Shown here one piece after another: positions 46,659 through 57,544 of a stretch of 64,000 nt of DNA. Positions within the stretch are counted from its first letter, which is position 1. Every line of letters begins with the position of its first letter. The notes beneath the pieces were generated by a model that ran no database searches, had not been told where the DNA came from, and saw only the letters and a list, made by a program, of their open reading frames with translations. The DNA is taken from positions 35,061,312 to 35,125,311 of the forward strand of contig OX235267.1 in the NCBI GenBank assembly GCA_944472135.2. Direction: 5' to 3'. The position numbers and the translations under genes were made by a program. The stretch is from Trichobilharzia regenti (Eukaryota; Platyhelminthes; Trematoda; Strigeidida; Schistosomatidae).

Positions 46659-46855
46659 GCGTCGGTGGCGCAGTGGTTAGGATTCTCGCCGACCATGCAC
46701 ATGGTCCGAGGTTCGATCCCCTGCCGACGCACACCTGATATCTATGGTCGGACTGCAAAATTTGGGCTACCGATACCACATACTGAAAATTCCATATCTG
46801 TACAAAAAATACAGTGTGAAATCAAGCTGTAACCAAAAAATTAAAAAAAATAAAT
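46659..46855 (+). mobile_element. SINE-I, complete copy
   Basis: The best-preserved copy: A box GGCGCAGTGG, B box GGTTCGATCCC, body, A-rich tail. The strong pol III promoter suggests it could be transcribed. Confidence 0.85.
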
Positions 46856-48371
46856 AATATTAATCCGTGATCAACTCTTAAAAACAAAACTAACCCTTAA
46901 AAACCAAACTATAGAAAAGTAAAATATACTGCTCACAAACAGTAAATCCTATGCTTGAAAAGTTCGCAAGCACAAATAGTTTCAAATGCAAGCTAAACAG
47001 TACTGGTAAAAGGGTCTCTGATTTCAGCTATAAGTGACAAATGCTCTGAATCGGGAGGGAAAACAGAAGAGAGTGACAGTAGAATTTGACTTTGAAGAAG
47101 GTGTCCGAAAGGAAGAATGATAACTTCATAATTAGACTTTCTAGCTCAGAAAACACAACAAAGAAGTGCATGATGGAGTCGTATGACATTACGCAATGAA
47201 CACATACACAGTTTATCGATTAATTTTGATCAGTACTTTCGACAGTTAGGCACGGATCTGGTCATATATCTCCTCTCAGCCCATAATATTCCTTCTGTTC
47301 CCCAGTTCTATTTATCTCTCTGTATCCAATGCTTTTCAAAATAAATGCTGTCAAAACCAAAGTCGGCTGGACAAGATTCATTGACAAAAGACGGGCAATC
47401 AACAGTTGTCCCACTTCTACGCTTAACTATTCATCAGCATACATTTACGGTTTGAAAGAAAATCCAGCCTGGGGTCTTTAGATTCCGAGAAGAACATATC
47501 ACTCACTATTCGGTAATTTAATCGAAATTAAACCTGTGGTTTCCAACTTGTAATAATATGTATTACAGTGCAACTGCAGTGCTTATTGGTTCACAGCAAT
47601 TTTCATAGCTGTTATTGGTTTATCACAGAACCAGTCTAAGAAAGGCTAAAATTTCTACAAATCCAAAAACTGAAACTCGTTCCACTGCTTCTTATTGGCT
47701 AAATCTTAGATGATGCACTTGGACATCTAATGAGAAGTAGTGACCGATGAACACTAACAAGTGGGGAGTGAGATCTGATTTTGTATACTGATAACTGGTG
47801 GAAGTCTGAACACATGAATCATTAACATTTGAATCAGCAGCTGTGTGATAATGCAGTACTTCCACTACCTTGATCGTTAATGTTCCCTGCTAAAAAGTTC
47901 CGAACTAAAGTTGAACAGCTCCAACCTCTGCTTAATTTCCAACGGGTTATTTCAACTGCTGTCGGTTTACAACAAAATCATCCATGTTTTCATAAAACCT
48001 TTATGAACCTAACACTCTGATTAGCTTTTTGGTTTCTCTAAAGTTTTAATATTTTGGAATGCAATGGCACGATGTCACGAGTACAACGACAATTGCTAAG
48101 CACTTTAATGTACTTTCTTTGAAAAATGAAGTTCACGAATAATTAGTTTGTGTTATTTAAAATAATTTGATGCCTAATGCAATACATTTTAATGAATAAA
48201 TTAGCGTACATATTTTCTATGGCACTGATCTAAAAACTGCATACATATCTCATACAACTACATAAATACATTTCAACAGTACCTAATGATTTTAAACTTG
48301 TTCAGACTTTAGAAAACTTGATATGCCTAATAGTTACTCCACTCGTTCAATTCAAATCAACTTCAAATAGT
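46856..48371. other. no gene seen
   Basis: AT-rich, apparently unique sequence without supported frames. Confidence 0.4.
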
Positions 48372-48535
48372 TCGATGAATGGTGACTAGCAGTGGAATCC
48401 AGGATTCTTATCTCGTCCTAGATGGGACTCCTCATCTGGATGTACTAGTGAGTGATGGTGTTTGCTCTGAGGCTCAAACCCAGTGCCTATTATTCCAAAC
48501 GCTAAAGTGTCCTTCACTAGACTAGCTGGAACACG
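48372..48535 (-). mobile_element. Sm-alpha-type SINE
   Basis: A tRNA-like head (GCACTGGGTTTGAGCCTCAG) and a hammerhead region at 48394-48445: stem I CCAG/CTGG, core ATGAGGA, stem II TCC/GGA, GAGA in place of GAAA. Position 3 of the core is A instead of C, and a catalytic A is lost, so it should not cleave. Confidence 0.65.
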
Positions 48536-48539
48536 AGAG

Positions 48540-48705
48540 CCACTTTTTGTGAAATATGCATCAGGCATTATCTGTTTCATTTCAGTCAACCAATGGGAAA
48601 ATCTGTGAGAACATCGTAATTCACTGGGGAATGCAGGTACATCCAGATGACAAGTTTCAAATAGAATGAAATACACATCCTGGATTCCATCGCTAGTCAG
48701 CATTC
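48540..48705 (+). mobile_element. Sm-alpha-type SINE, head to head with its neighbour
   Basis: The hammerhead region at 48636-48690 (CATCCAG, core ATGACAA, stem II worn, GAAA, CTGGATTCC) is followed by the same CTAGTCAGCATTC end as the minus copy. The head is diverged. Confidence 0.55.
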
Positions 48706-50104
48706 ACCAAAATCACCTCAAGTTAATCACTAGGCATCGTAGGAGAGCCTGTACTAGGAGCTCTCAGGTTAACTGGGGTTGGATATTTCGTTGCAGTCAA
48801 TCAAAGGGGAAAATCAAAATTCAATTAAAAACTAATTAGTTCAAATCAGGTTTCAAGAACTAGAGAAAAGGGAGTTGATATGTCTGTAAAAGATACTCAG
48901 TGGGCAATAAAATGTCTAGACAGAAAGAGAGAGAGAGTGAATATTGTCTTATTTTTCATTTTTTCATATTTAAATATTTCATATTTAAATTTTATTCATC
49001 AGCTTGTACCGTTACTGTTAAAGTGTATTAAGGACTTATACTATGTGACACTAAACAGAATAAGATCGATGCGGATGTTCCATATACTACTTATATTTAT
49101 AAATAAGTAGCTCATACTTCAACACAATTATCTGGAAAATATTCATTTATTACTTTAAGTTTAGAGTGCCACATTACACACAATTTACACCATGTTTTAT
49201 TTACTGTTTAAAATCTTACCTTCTCATTTGATTGTCACTTATTGGAACTTTATGAAACATACACTAAAATGACGAGTTGTTTGGTCACAAATTTCCGACA
49301 GTCAATGTACCACTGAAAAATTCTTAATCAGATAAAATATGTGTACGTTGGTGTTTATGTTCAAACATTTCTTTGGCTAATGAAATTCTACGTTGGACTG
49401 TAGATGGTTTTTGATGGTTGGAGGCAAGTGGAAGAAGGAGGGAGGCCTTAGATCCCGGTTTTGTACTTGCTGATACTCGTCAGTATATGGAGTGGCCGCA
49501 TTACAACCTTGACGGGTAGAACACAGCAGTCCGCACCAAACGAAGGACTACATATGTGACATTAGTCACTATCTAGTATCCAATGGATGCACAAATATCT
49601 GATGTGTTCAAACATTACTTAACACAAATTAGTATTCTCCAGTCATTGTTTTATAATCTTTGACTCAGGATGTCCTAATAATTAGGTTCTTAAATAGTCA
49701 GAAAAGTAGCTACTCGAAAAAATTTGATGTATGTTAAAATATCAGCTGTGTTATTCTATATTGGCTTTTTTGACTGTCTGTTGAATTTTTGAGCGCAACA
49801 CCTATATCTGAATATCTGAAAGATTCTACAGTCGTTTAGCAGTTGGTATGAACAAGAACTACAAGCGTACGGACCAAGTATTAAAGTTTCGCGGTTGCAT
49901 TTCCTACAGTTATGAGTAGTACACTGCGTTCTAAACGTCACCCAGTAAGTTATACTACTTCATTGTAGTATCTTTATAATTAAAAGAATTAATAGAGAAT
50001 CATGGTGTTAGGCTGCACATCATCTCTCAGTAGCAACAGTATTCTGTAGAATTAAGAGTAGACTTTGAGAATTATTTGCAATAAATATCGTAAATTAGTA
50101 GGAG
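48706..50104. other. no gene seen
   Basis: AT-rich sequence; short ORFs at 48880-49110 and 49756-49941 have no motifs. Confidence 0.4.
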
Positions 50105-50270
50105 TTAAACCTCACAGGCCGTTGGATACAGTCCCACTGACTGAATGGTCAACGTGTTGGCTTTGTAACCCAAATGGGCTGAGTTCGATCCCAAGTAGGA
50201 TTATGCATCTGTGTACTAGAGAACAAATATCCATTGATCACTGGTTTTCAAACTTGAAAGATTTGACATA
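50105..50270 (+). mobile_element. SINE-III-like copy, strongly worn
   Basis: GACTGAATGGTCAACGTGTT and B box GAGTTCGATCCC with CTGGTTTTCAAACTTG downstream match the layout of SINE-III. The ribozyme boxes are gone. Confidence 0.4.
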
Positions 50271-51135
50271 TGTAAAGAAAACCAGTTATGCGTGACATTA
50301 TCAACATGAAATCGTAGAGTGGAAAGAGTGATCGTGGTAAAGAAATTAGCGTTCAAATATTTCTGAGTAAAATATTTTGAAGATATATGAATTTCTGTTA
50401 AGACTTGGTAAATACACTGGTCGTCACCACTTCAGATGACAACTCTCCGCAGGCTGTCACCTGGCTGACTGCATGCTTATAGAGGACTGAGTTTTGTTTT
50501 AGATAGAATGACGTTGCAGTATACAGTATAGTGTCAATGAATATTTTCCCTGAAGCTTCTATATGAGGAGTAAATATTTTGCAAGGAATTACGCTGAGAA
50601 TTCTGATTTGTGTGTAAACATAATTCCCAGAATAATATTTATATTATTATTATTATCGTCATTAAAAGACGAAAACACAAATATAGTATAGCACTGACTT
50701 TATCCATGATATAGGTATTTTTAAGGTTCACCATATTGCAGCATTGTTATTAAAGTCAAATTAACTACCCAAAAATGATGTCAGTATAATCCTGAAATAT
50801 TTCAGTTTCTCAATGTGTTAGTTACTCTGTATGTATTTCTTCCGTCTTCTTCAATAGCAGTAGTGTGTCTCTTCACTGTAAATGCTTTGCATTATTTCAG
50901 ATGAATTTATAAGCTGTTCATTAACTGGACTAAGATTCCATGACTAACCTCCTTCTCGTTTCATTATATTCAAGATGTTGGCTTTTAAGGGTGTACAGTT
51001 CCTTCCGAACTCAACGTGTCACTGTGTGTCAACACATCTTATAGGAATCCATCTTTAAAAAATATTTATTCAATATCCTATACTCGATCAGTTTTCGACA
51101 GTTTTTCTTTTTTTACTTAAGACATTTCTATCAAA
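50271..51135. other. no gene seen
   Basis: AT-rich sequence with a short ATT run near 50640. Confidence 0.4.
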
Positions 51136-51390
51136 GTTACCATAATCTCGTATTGGTTTGTAGGGATTCGGTTGATTGGTTACAGGATTCCATCATGGAT
51201 CGGGTCCCGGTGGCTTAATGGTATACGAGCTCGCTAGCCTTGTAACCAGAAGGTCCTGGGTTCGAACCCCTGTGGGTGCGTACTGCTGAAGACTCCCAAA
51301 CTAGGACGAAACGGCTGTCAAGTACTCCCAGGTTTTCCAGTGGTTCTCTAACCAATGTCAGCTCATGATGAAATCCTGTTACCATAATCT
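51136..51390 (+). mobile_element. SINE-III with perfect target duplication
   Basis: The 13-base direct repeat GTTACCATAATCT flanks the insert (51136-51148 and 51378-51390). Inside, 51149-51200 is an inverted copy of the family's 3' end. Then comes the tRNA-like head (GGTGGCTTAATGG A box, GGTTCGAACCCC B box), the hammerhead region at 51280-51325 and a truncated 3' body. The matching duplication shows the whole rearranged unit was inserted in one event. Confidence 0.8.
51280..51325 (+). ncRNA. hammerhead ribozyme-like fold (SINE-III)
   Basis: GTACTG, core CTGAAGA, stem II TCC/GGA, GAAA, CGGCTGTC and AAGTAC are in the correct order. All fixed core bases are present; position 7 (A here) tolerates any base in hammerheads. 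Stem I has one mismatch at the cleavage side, and the closing pair of stem II is C-C. Stem III is a four-pair palindrome without a loop, as in Sm-alpha, so pairing of two molecules may be needed. Confidence 0.6.
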
Positions 51391-51929
51391 AATTAATTCG
51401 ATCTTATTTTGGCGAAATAATTGCAAAAATAGGTGAAGTCTGCAAGCTTTTAATACCACCGGTATCTACGCTTGGTAAAGATGTTCATCTTAGCCTTTCC
51501 CAACACTTCTTAGATATATTTAATATTTGATTTCTGCCTTTTTTTCTTCATACCAGCATCTTTTTCAAGTTCACTTAAGGTGAAGTTAATAAGTAAATTG
51601 AGTTCTTCTCAATAACAGTTTGTAGTTAAACTCATCGTATTTATGCCGGTTTTAATTAACTATAGTAGTGAATGTGTAAAGTATTCGAATCGACTGGTAT
51701 GTCTAATTAAATTCGAAAATTCGAAATTTTATCTCTGATTTATTTCCAGTATGATGGTTAAACTGTTGGACAGGTCAGCTGAGTACATACCTATCTTTCT
51801 CTCTGTCTCTAAATTTTATTGTATCGATGCGGGCTATCTCTCATTGTAGATAACATTGTAGTTAACAATTAAATGTTTGAATTATATGAAGAAGATTAGT
51901 TTAGCTATAACTTTTTAACACATAAAATT

Positions 51930-52100
51930 TGAATTAAGCAAGAACTATAGTTTTCGCAGAATAAAGTGGTACCATCATTGCCTTCTCGTCAGCTGCTTAC
52001 ATGGCAAAGACATTATTAAATATATCTACAAAAACAATTTTAACATACTTGCACAGAGTTCAGTTTAAACAAAAATCAATCGATCAGTATATGCATACAG

Positions 52101-52105
<5 letters not shown>
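51930..52105 (+). repeat. PLE-associated repeat, diverged
   Basis: Matches parts of 26947-27210 in the same orientation (CGCAGAATAAAGTGGTACCA, TTTTAACATACTTGCA, ATGCATACAGTAAT). It sits opposite in orientation to the PLE at 52255. Confidence 0.5.

Positions 52106-52154
<49 letters not shown>
52106..52154. repeat. (TA)n microsatellite
   Basis: About 24 TA units between the PLE repeat and the PLE body. Confidence 0.95.
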
Positions 52155-52157
<3 letters not shown>

Positions 52158-52254
52158 CACTATTCCAAACAATAATAATCATACACAATGGAAACTATTC
52201 AGCATTACGCATTCAGATGAAAGAGAGATGAAAATATCCAGTCCCTAGGTAGGA

Positions 52255-53290
52255 CAAGGAGAGACTGATAACCGCTTCTTTTTTAACACACAAATCAGGT
52301 TTCAGGCGCTTGATGGAGATGGCTCAGCAAACTTGAGGAGAATTGGGCTCTTTTGCCTATTGATAATTTTGAACGACTTTTCGACGTCCACCTGACGACC
52401 CGTGTCAAGGTATCCATCGCTCTTCAGCATCTTTTCCAGAAACTCAAATTCTTCCTCTAATTCCTCTATAGAGCATATTCTCCTCGCTCTATAGTACAGA
52501 GTCTTGACTAGTCCACGTTTAAAGCTATTTGGATAAAAGCTATTTAAATGTAAGTATCGTCCTTTCCAAGTAGGCTTTCGATAAATTGACTTCTGAAGAC
52601 TACCGTCTTCTAGGCATTGCACGGCAATGTCGAGGAAGTGGAACTTTCCGTCTCTTTCATGTTCCATAGTAAACTAAATATTGGTGTGTGCATCACTGAA
52701 TAATCTAAGTAAGTGTGAAGCATGACTTTCATTTTTGCACACTATAAATGTGTCATCAACATATCGACAGTAGGAAGTTGTTTCGTCGATTGCATGCTTC
52801 ATCTTTGTTCTTTCATGGTTGGACATGAATATATCTGCTAAAACAGAGCTAGTGGACTGCCTATAGATATACCATCTATTTGGCGTTAAAAAGTATTGTC
52901 AAATTGGAATTGCACATCCATGGTACACATAAGCAGTAGGCGTTTAAATTTCAACTTTGGGAGTGGTAGAAGATCAGACAAATGATCTCAATAGTTTCAT
53001 TGATTGGAATCATTATGAACAAGGAGGTTGCATCAAATGACACCATAAACTTAGTTAGAACGTTCATGTGGTTCACATTTTCAGATAAATGAAATGAGTC
53101 TTTCATAGTGCGCACGACTAGCCGTTGACAGTTGTTTAACCACATTTTCGCATAAAGACTCTATGAACAAATATTATTCAGTAACTTTAAATCATAGTTG
53201 TTGCATAATAGTTGACTCATGTATTTCACGCTTCGGCGTTTATAAAAAAGGGCTCTGGCTTCAAATTTCAGTGAAAACACCATCATATAC
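52255..53290 (-). pseudogene. Penelope-like element: reverse transcriptase, GIY-YIG deleted
   Basis: On the minus strand: MVSFDATSLFIMIPINETIE (RT motif A region), GSP-equivalent near 52850, YCRYVDDTFIV near 52760 (catalytic Asp pair), then 52302-52667 with FHFLDIAVQCLEDGSLQKSI and YRKPTWKGRYLHLNSFYPNS and the thumb. The frame then runs straight from the thumb (SDGYLDTGRQVDVEKSF) into the tail (SPILLKFAEPSPSS), so the GIY-YIG domain is missing by deletion. A few frame breaks remain. Confidence 0.75.
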
Positions 53291-53428
53291 CAGGCAGGGT
53301 AGGGGAATTATATCCAGATGACGAACCTCTGATAGGACCAAACACAATCACCGGATTCTTCTGCCGGCCATCACCAAATGAATAAGGACACAATTCATTG
53401 AGTGTAAATAGAAATTAGACTGATCAAC

Positions 53429-53472
53429 TTTGTCGTGAATCCACTGAGATACCCCAGTGGATTCACGACAAA
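53429..53472. repeat. perfect 18-bp inverted repeat (hairpin)
   Basis: TTTGTCGTGAATCCACTG at 53429-53446 and its exact reverse complement at 53455-53472 flank an 8-base loop. No mismatches. Confidence 0.95.
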
Positions 53473-53587
53473 TTGTTTAGTTTCGTAATTATAAAAGATT
53501 TACTTTTTAAATACGGCTACAACTACAATAAAGGTTCTTTTCGTATTTCCCAATGAATGAAAAACAAAACGATATTGTGTTTTAAGT

Positions 53588-53740
53588 GTTGGTTTGTAGG
53601 GCTTTGATTGCTTTCAGGATTTCATCATGAGCTGACATTAGTTAGAGAACCACTGGAAAACCTGGGAGTACTGGACAGCTGTTTCGTCCCAGTTTGGGAC
53701 TCTTCATCAGTACGCACCCACTGGGATTCGAACCCGGTTC
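53588..53740 (-). mobile_element. SINE-III nested in PLE terminal repeat
   Basis: 3' body, ribozyme region (53668-53713) and B-box GGGTTCGAATCCC are present; the 5' half of the tRNA-like head is missing. Confidence 0.75.
53668..53713 (-). ncRNA. hammerhead ribozyme-like fold (SINE-III), one core change
   Basis: Stem I GTACTG/CAGTAC perfect, stem II GTCCC/GGGAC perfect, GAAA intact, stem III ACAG/CTGT, cleavage site GTC. The core reads ATGAAGA: only position 3 (A for C) departs from consensus. That change should abolish cleavage. Confidence 0.6.
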
Positions 53741-53860
53741 TGTTGTTTTATGTATACATAGATTGTTTTTACTGACGTTTCGCTATTTAATGCTTCTGCT
53801 ATTAGTTTTATCAAAGTATTATTAAATCGGAATTTACAAAATCTCAGCATATATTTATAA

Positions 53861-54254
53861 CAAAGAGTTAAGGAGTGAGAAAGTAGACTTAGGTCACGTT
53901 AAAGGGACATATTGAAAGTCAAAATAGCAATGAAGATCACTAAACCAAATGACAAAGGTATTAGTACATCTGTAATGATATCAAAATAAAGTTTACTAAC
54001 TTGATCATCCCTCGTCTATCTGGGGTCGTCTTTTATTGTCAAGTTGGTCTATTGGTAAAGATAACAATATCAGGTGTAGATTTTTTGATTTGAACAATGT
54101 GTAAAATTATAAAAGCATCGTGTGTTTACATAGTGAACTTGCTCATCACATTCGAGTTGATTTTGTCCCTCCATGGGGGAGGGAGGTGTCGTAACCAGGT
54201 CAGATTCTGTTTTAGTTCATCATTCCTATTCAGGCAATTTGGATTCCACTTGAT
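53861..54254. other. no gene seen
   Basis: AT-rich flank between the PLE repeat and the RTE coding region; it contains a CCCTCCATGGGGGAGGGAGG self-complementary stretch near 54166. Confidence 0.4.
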
Positions 54255-56092
54255 ATGAAGAGGGTGACAAAGGTGAAAGAGACGGAAAAAGCTTCGACGA
54301 TAGGCAACACCAGGCAACTATTTAGACTCATCAGGGAAATGGGTGGGAGAAGACAAATCATTAGTGAAACAATCTCGGAAAAAAATGGCACTATAATTAG
54401 CTCCCAGGATAGACGACTGGATCGTTGGAAAGAGCATTATGAGGAGCAGTTTAATTGGCCCACAGCCACGCTCAACCTACCGAGCATCCAACACCTCCCT
54501 GAATTGGATATAGACACAGGTTCTCCATCCCTAACTGAGGTTACTAAAGCTGTCACCAATCTGAAACTAGGCAAAGCAGCGTGACCTGATGGAATGACGC
54601 CAGAGGTATTTAAGTACGGTGGAGACAGCCTACTGTCCGGATTAACTGAGGTACTAGGCAGCGTTTGGGAATCAGAAGAAGTCCCATCGGGTTGGTGTAA
54701 GTCACTGATCATCCCCATATACAAGAAGGGAGACAAGTCTTCCTGTGATAATCACAGAGGGATTAGCTTGACTAATATGGTATCTAAAGTCCTAGGCTCA
54801 ATAATCATGCGTAGACTGAGTGGTGCTCGGGAGGCACAAACACGAGAGAGCCAGGCAGGCTTTAGACCAGGAAGAGGGTGTATTGATCATATCTTCACCC
54901 TCCGACAGATTCTAGAACATAGTCATTCCTACCGGCGTCCAACAGTCATTATATTTCTTGACCTAAAGGCAGCGTTCGACTCTGTCGATCGGGAAGTTCT
55001 CTGGAGATGCTTGGCTGTAAAGGGAATCCCGAGAAAATATATTGCACTGATTAAGGCACTCTACTCGTACTCATACAGCCAGGTGAGGGCTTACGGCGAG
55101 CTGTCATCTGAACTGATGACGACCAGTGGTGTCCGTCAAGGATGCCCATTATCTCCTTTTCTATTCAACTTCATCATAGATGTGTTAATGGACTTAACCC
55201 TAACTGACTTCAGCGACTCAGGGATTGACTTGCTACCAGGAAATAATCTTGTTGACTTAGAATATGCAGACGATATAGTCCTTCTAGGTGACGACTCTGA
55301 TAAAATGCAGAGTCTTCTAAACACCTTGAGCTGCAATCTACGAATGTTTGGCATGCGATTCGCTCCTGCCAAATGTAAGATGATGTTACAGGACTGGACT
55401 ACAGCGACTCCTAGATTGGAAATAGGAAGTGAAGTTGTAGAGCATGTTGACCGCTTCTATTATTTGGGAAGTACCATCAGCCACGCCAACGGGTTGATCT
55501 CTGACGAAATCTCAGCACGGATACAGAGGGCTAGTTTCGCATTTGCCAGTTTACGCCGACTCTGGCGTAGACGAGATGTTCGACTATCGACCAAAGGGTG
55601 GGTGTACTGCTCATCAGTCCACTCCGCCCTCTTTTATGGTTGTGAGACCTGGCCACTGAGAGTGGAAGACATGAAAAGACTAGCTGTCTTTGATCGTAGG
55701 TGCCTGCGCTCTATCTCCCGTTTGAAGTGGTGTAATAAGGTGAGCAATATTGAGGCTAGGCGTCGAGTTCTCGGTAAACAGGGGAAACCAATCGACGAGG
55801 TCGTGAAGTTACATAGACTGAGATGGTTAGAACATGTGTTACGTATGCCTGATCATCGCCTTCCTCGACAAGCAATGTTAGCGGATGTAGGGTCAGGCTG
55901 GAAGAAGCTAGCGGCGGTCAAACAAAAACATGGCACCAGTCAGTGAAATCTACAACAGTTAGTCTAAGCCACATAAGAAAGTGTAGACTTCCTGGCTGGG
56001 GTCCTCGGGACGGTAAAAATCTATGGTTGGAAACAACTGGTGACATGGCTCAAAATCGTTGTCAGTGGCGCAGATACATCCACTCCTTGTGA
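54255..56092 (+). pseudogene. RTE-like reverse transcriptase, nearly intact, 5'-truncated
   Basis: The frame runs 54255-55946 with a single TGA at 54582-54584 (in GKAA-PDGMTPEVFKYGG, where a Gly codon is expected). RT blocks follow in order: SLIIPIYKKGDKSSCDNHRG, QAGFRPGRGCIDHIFTLRQI, IIFLDLKAAFDSVDREVL, SGVRQGCPLSPFLFNFIID, LEYADDIVLLGDD, then YLGSTISHANGLISDEISAR and LFYGCETWPLRVED. A frame change near 55905-55912 separates the last part, which ends in RRYIHSL at 56092. The endonuclease domain is absent by 5' truncation. This differs from the other RTE copies in the window and seems younger. Confidence 0.85.
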
Positions 56093-56149
56093 TTTATGAT
56101 TTCCAATGAAACTGTTTTGTTCTTCGTTATTACTATTTCTTTGTCTCAC

Positions 56150-57020
56150 ATTTGTGTTTACTGTCTCTATTATGCATTTCTTCTTGCTTCGTGTGCTACA
56201 TGGAGTGTGGTGACTTGAACTGCCGCACATATGTGGAAAGTTCTATGTCGAAAACAGATAGACAGACATGAAGTGCTTCTGATATTAGACGTTCTTTGTT
56301 ATTTCTGAAGTTTTTCTGGATTATTTCACTATTGTCAAAATAAATTTTGTGGCTTGATTCTATAGCGTGTAGACGCATGGCTGATAATTTTTCAAGCTTT
56401 TCAAGTTCAACTGGATTTCACGGTAGTCGAACAGATGCTCTACAATGTCCATTTCTTCTGATTTTGATTTCTCGAGCTGTTTGTCCGATGTATGTCGCAT
56501 CACATTCCAAGCATTTTTTATTTTATAGACTGAATTAGATAGAGAATCTTTCGGGATTTGGTATTTTATATGAACAAGGTTGTTTCGTAGTGTGTCTGAT
56601 GTTTTGAAGAAAACTCTTATATCGAGCTGATTGAGTACTCTTCTGATATCGTTTGGTGTTTCTGCTCAATGTGGAATGACGACTGTTGAGGTCCATGTTT
56701 TCGGAATGCATTTTCGACCATACTTAATGTCTGTGTTGATTTTGTTGATGAAGTTCTTTGGATAGCTGTTTTGCTTGAGAGTTTCAGTAATGTTTGATAT
56801 TTCTTCTTCTTTTTCTTTCTCATCCTGTATCAGAGAGTGTGCTAGTCTAAAAAGACTTGAAACAACTGAAATCTTTGCGCTGATGAGGTGTGATGATTTG
56901 AAGTCTAAATATTTATTGGAGTGGGTTTTCTTCATGAATGTGGATGTACTAAAATGTCCGTTTTCCTTTCTCTTAACTAGGCAGTCTAGAAATGGTAGTT
57001 CACCGACGTCTATATATATA
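56150..57020 (-). pseudogene. Penelope-like element, RT thumb and C-terminal part
   Basis: Minus-strand segments: LPFLDCLVKRKENGHFSTST upstream, KYLDFKSSHLISAKISVV with the thumb (56666-56935), then after breaks LSAMRLHAIESSHKIYFDNS and EIIQKNFRNNKERLISEALH (56196-56378). Lys/Glu-rich linker near 56800. Several stops. Confidence 0.65.
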
Positions 57021-57260
57021 TGCTGAGATTTTTTAAATTACGGTTTAATAATACTTTGATAAATCTAATAGCAGAAGCATTTAAATAGCGAAACGTCAGT
57101 AAAAACAGTATCGTTTTGTTTTTCATTCATTGGGGAACACAAGACACCTTTATTATAATGAATATCATATTCCCAATGTCCAAATTTTTTCCAACTGTTA
57201 GAAGTGAACTTAGTTTGGACATATATAATGGTTACAACTACGATCTGTGGCATCCTTAAC
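57021..57260 (+). repeat. PLE terminal repeat (pLTR-like)
   Basis: Inverted relative to 53490-53860. Contains TACTTTGATAAATC, GCAGAAGCATTTAAATAGC and GAAACGTCAGTAAAAAC. Confidence 0.7.
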
Positions 57261-57544
57261 CACCTAATATCTGGATTTCTTTAAATTTCCGTATCTCCAG
57301 TCAGCTCATCCTTTCAATTACTTGACTGTACAAAAATGTATTATGTATGGAGGCAGTTTTCCATGTATAAATCTGTCTTTTCTATATTTTGCATGCCACA
57401 GTTTTCCGTGAGATTTTATGACATATTTTAATGCATAGCCGTAATAATTCATTTTCACTGAATTTAATCCATTTCATTTTTTTTGTCTAAGCGGCTTCCA
57501 TTGACTAATTCGGTTGAAACCTGTTCATAGTTTCCATATATATA

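Larger units (their letters stand above)
53490..53860 (-). repeat. PLE terminal repeat (pLTR-like), interrupted by SINE-III
   Basis: 53490-53585 and 53741-53860 are together the reverse complement of 57021-57260. On the minus strand the segment contains TACTTTGATAA, GCAGAAGCATTAAATAGC and GAAACGTCAGTA. A SINE-III copy splits it, with a short TGTTTTA repeat at both joins. Confidence 0.7.

Noticed and set aside
46659..46735. possible tRNA gene
   Set aside because: A and B boxes are good, but it is the head of a repeated SINE with body and A-rich tail, and the cloverleaf is not clean.
55136..55372. minus-strand ORF over the RTE reverse transcriptase
   Set aside because: Antisense shadow of a clear RT frame.
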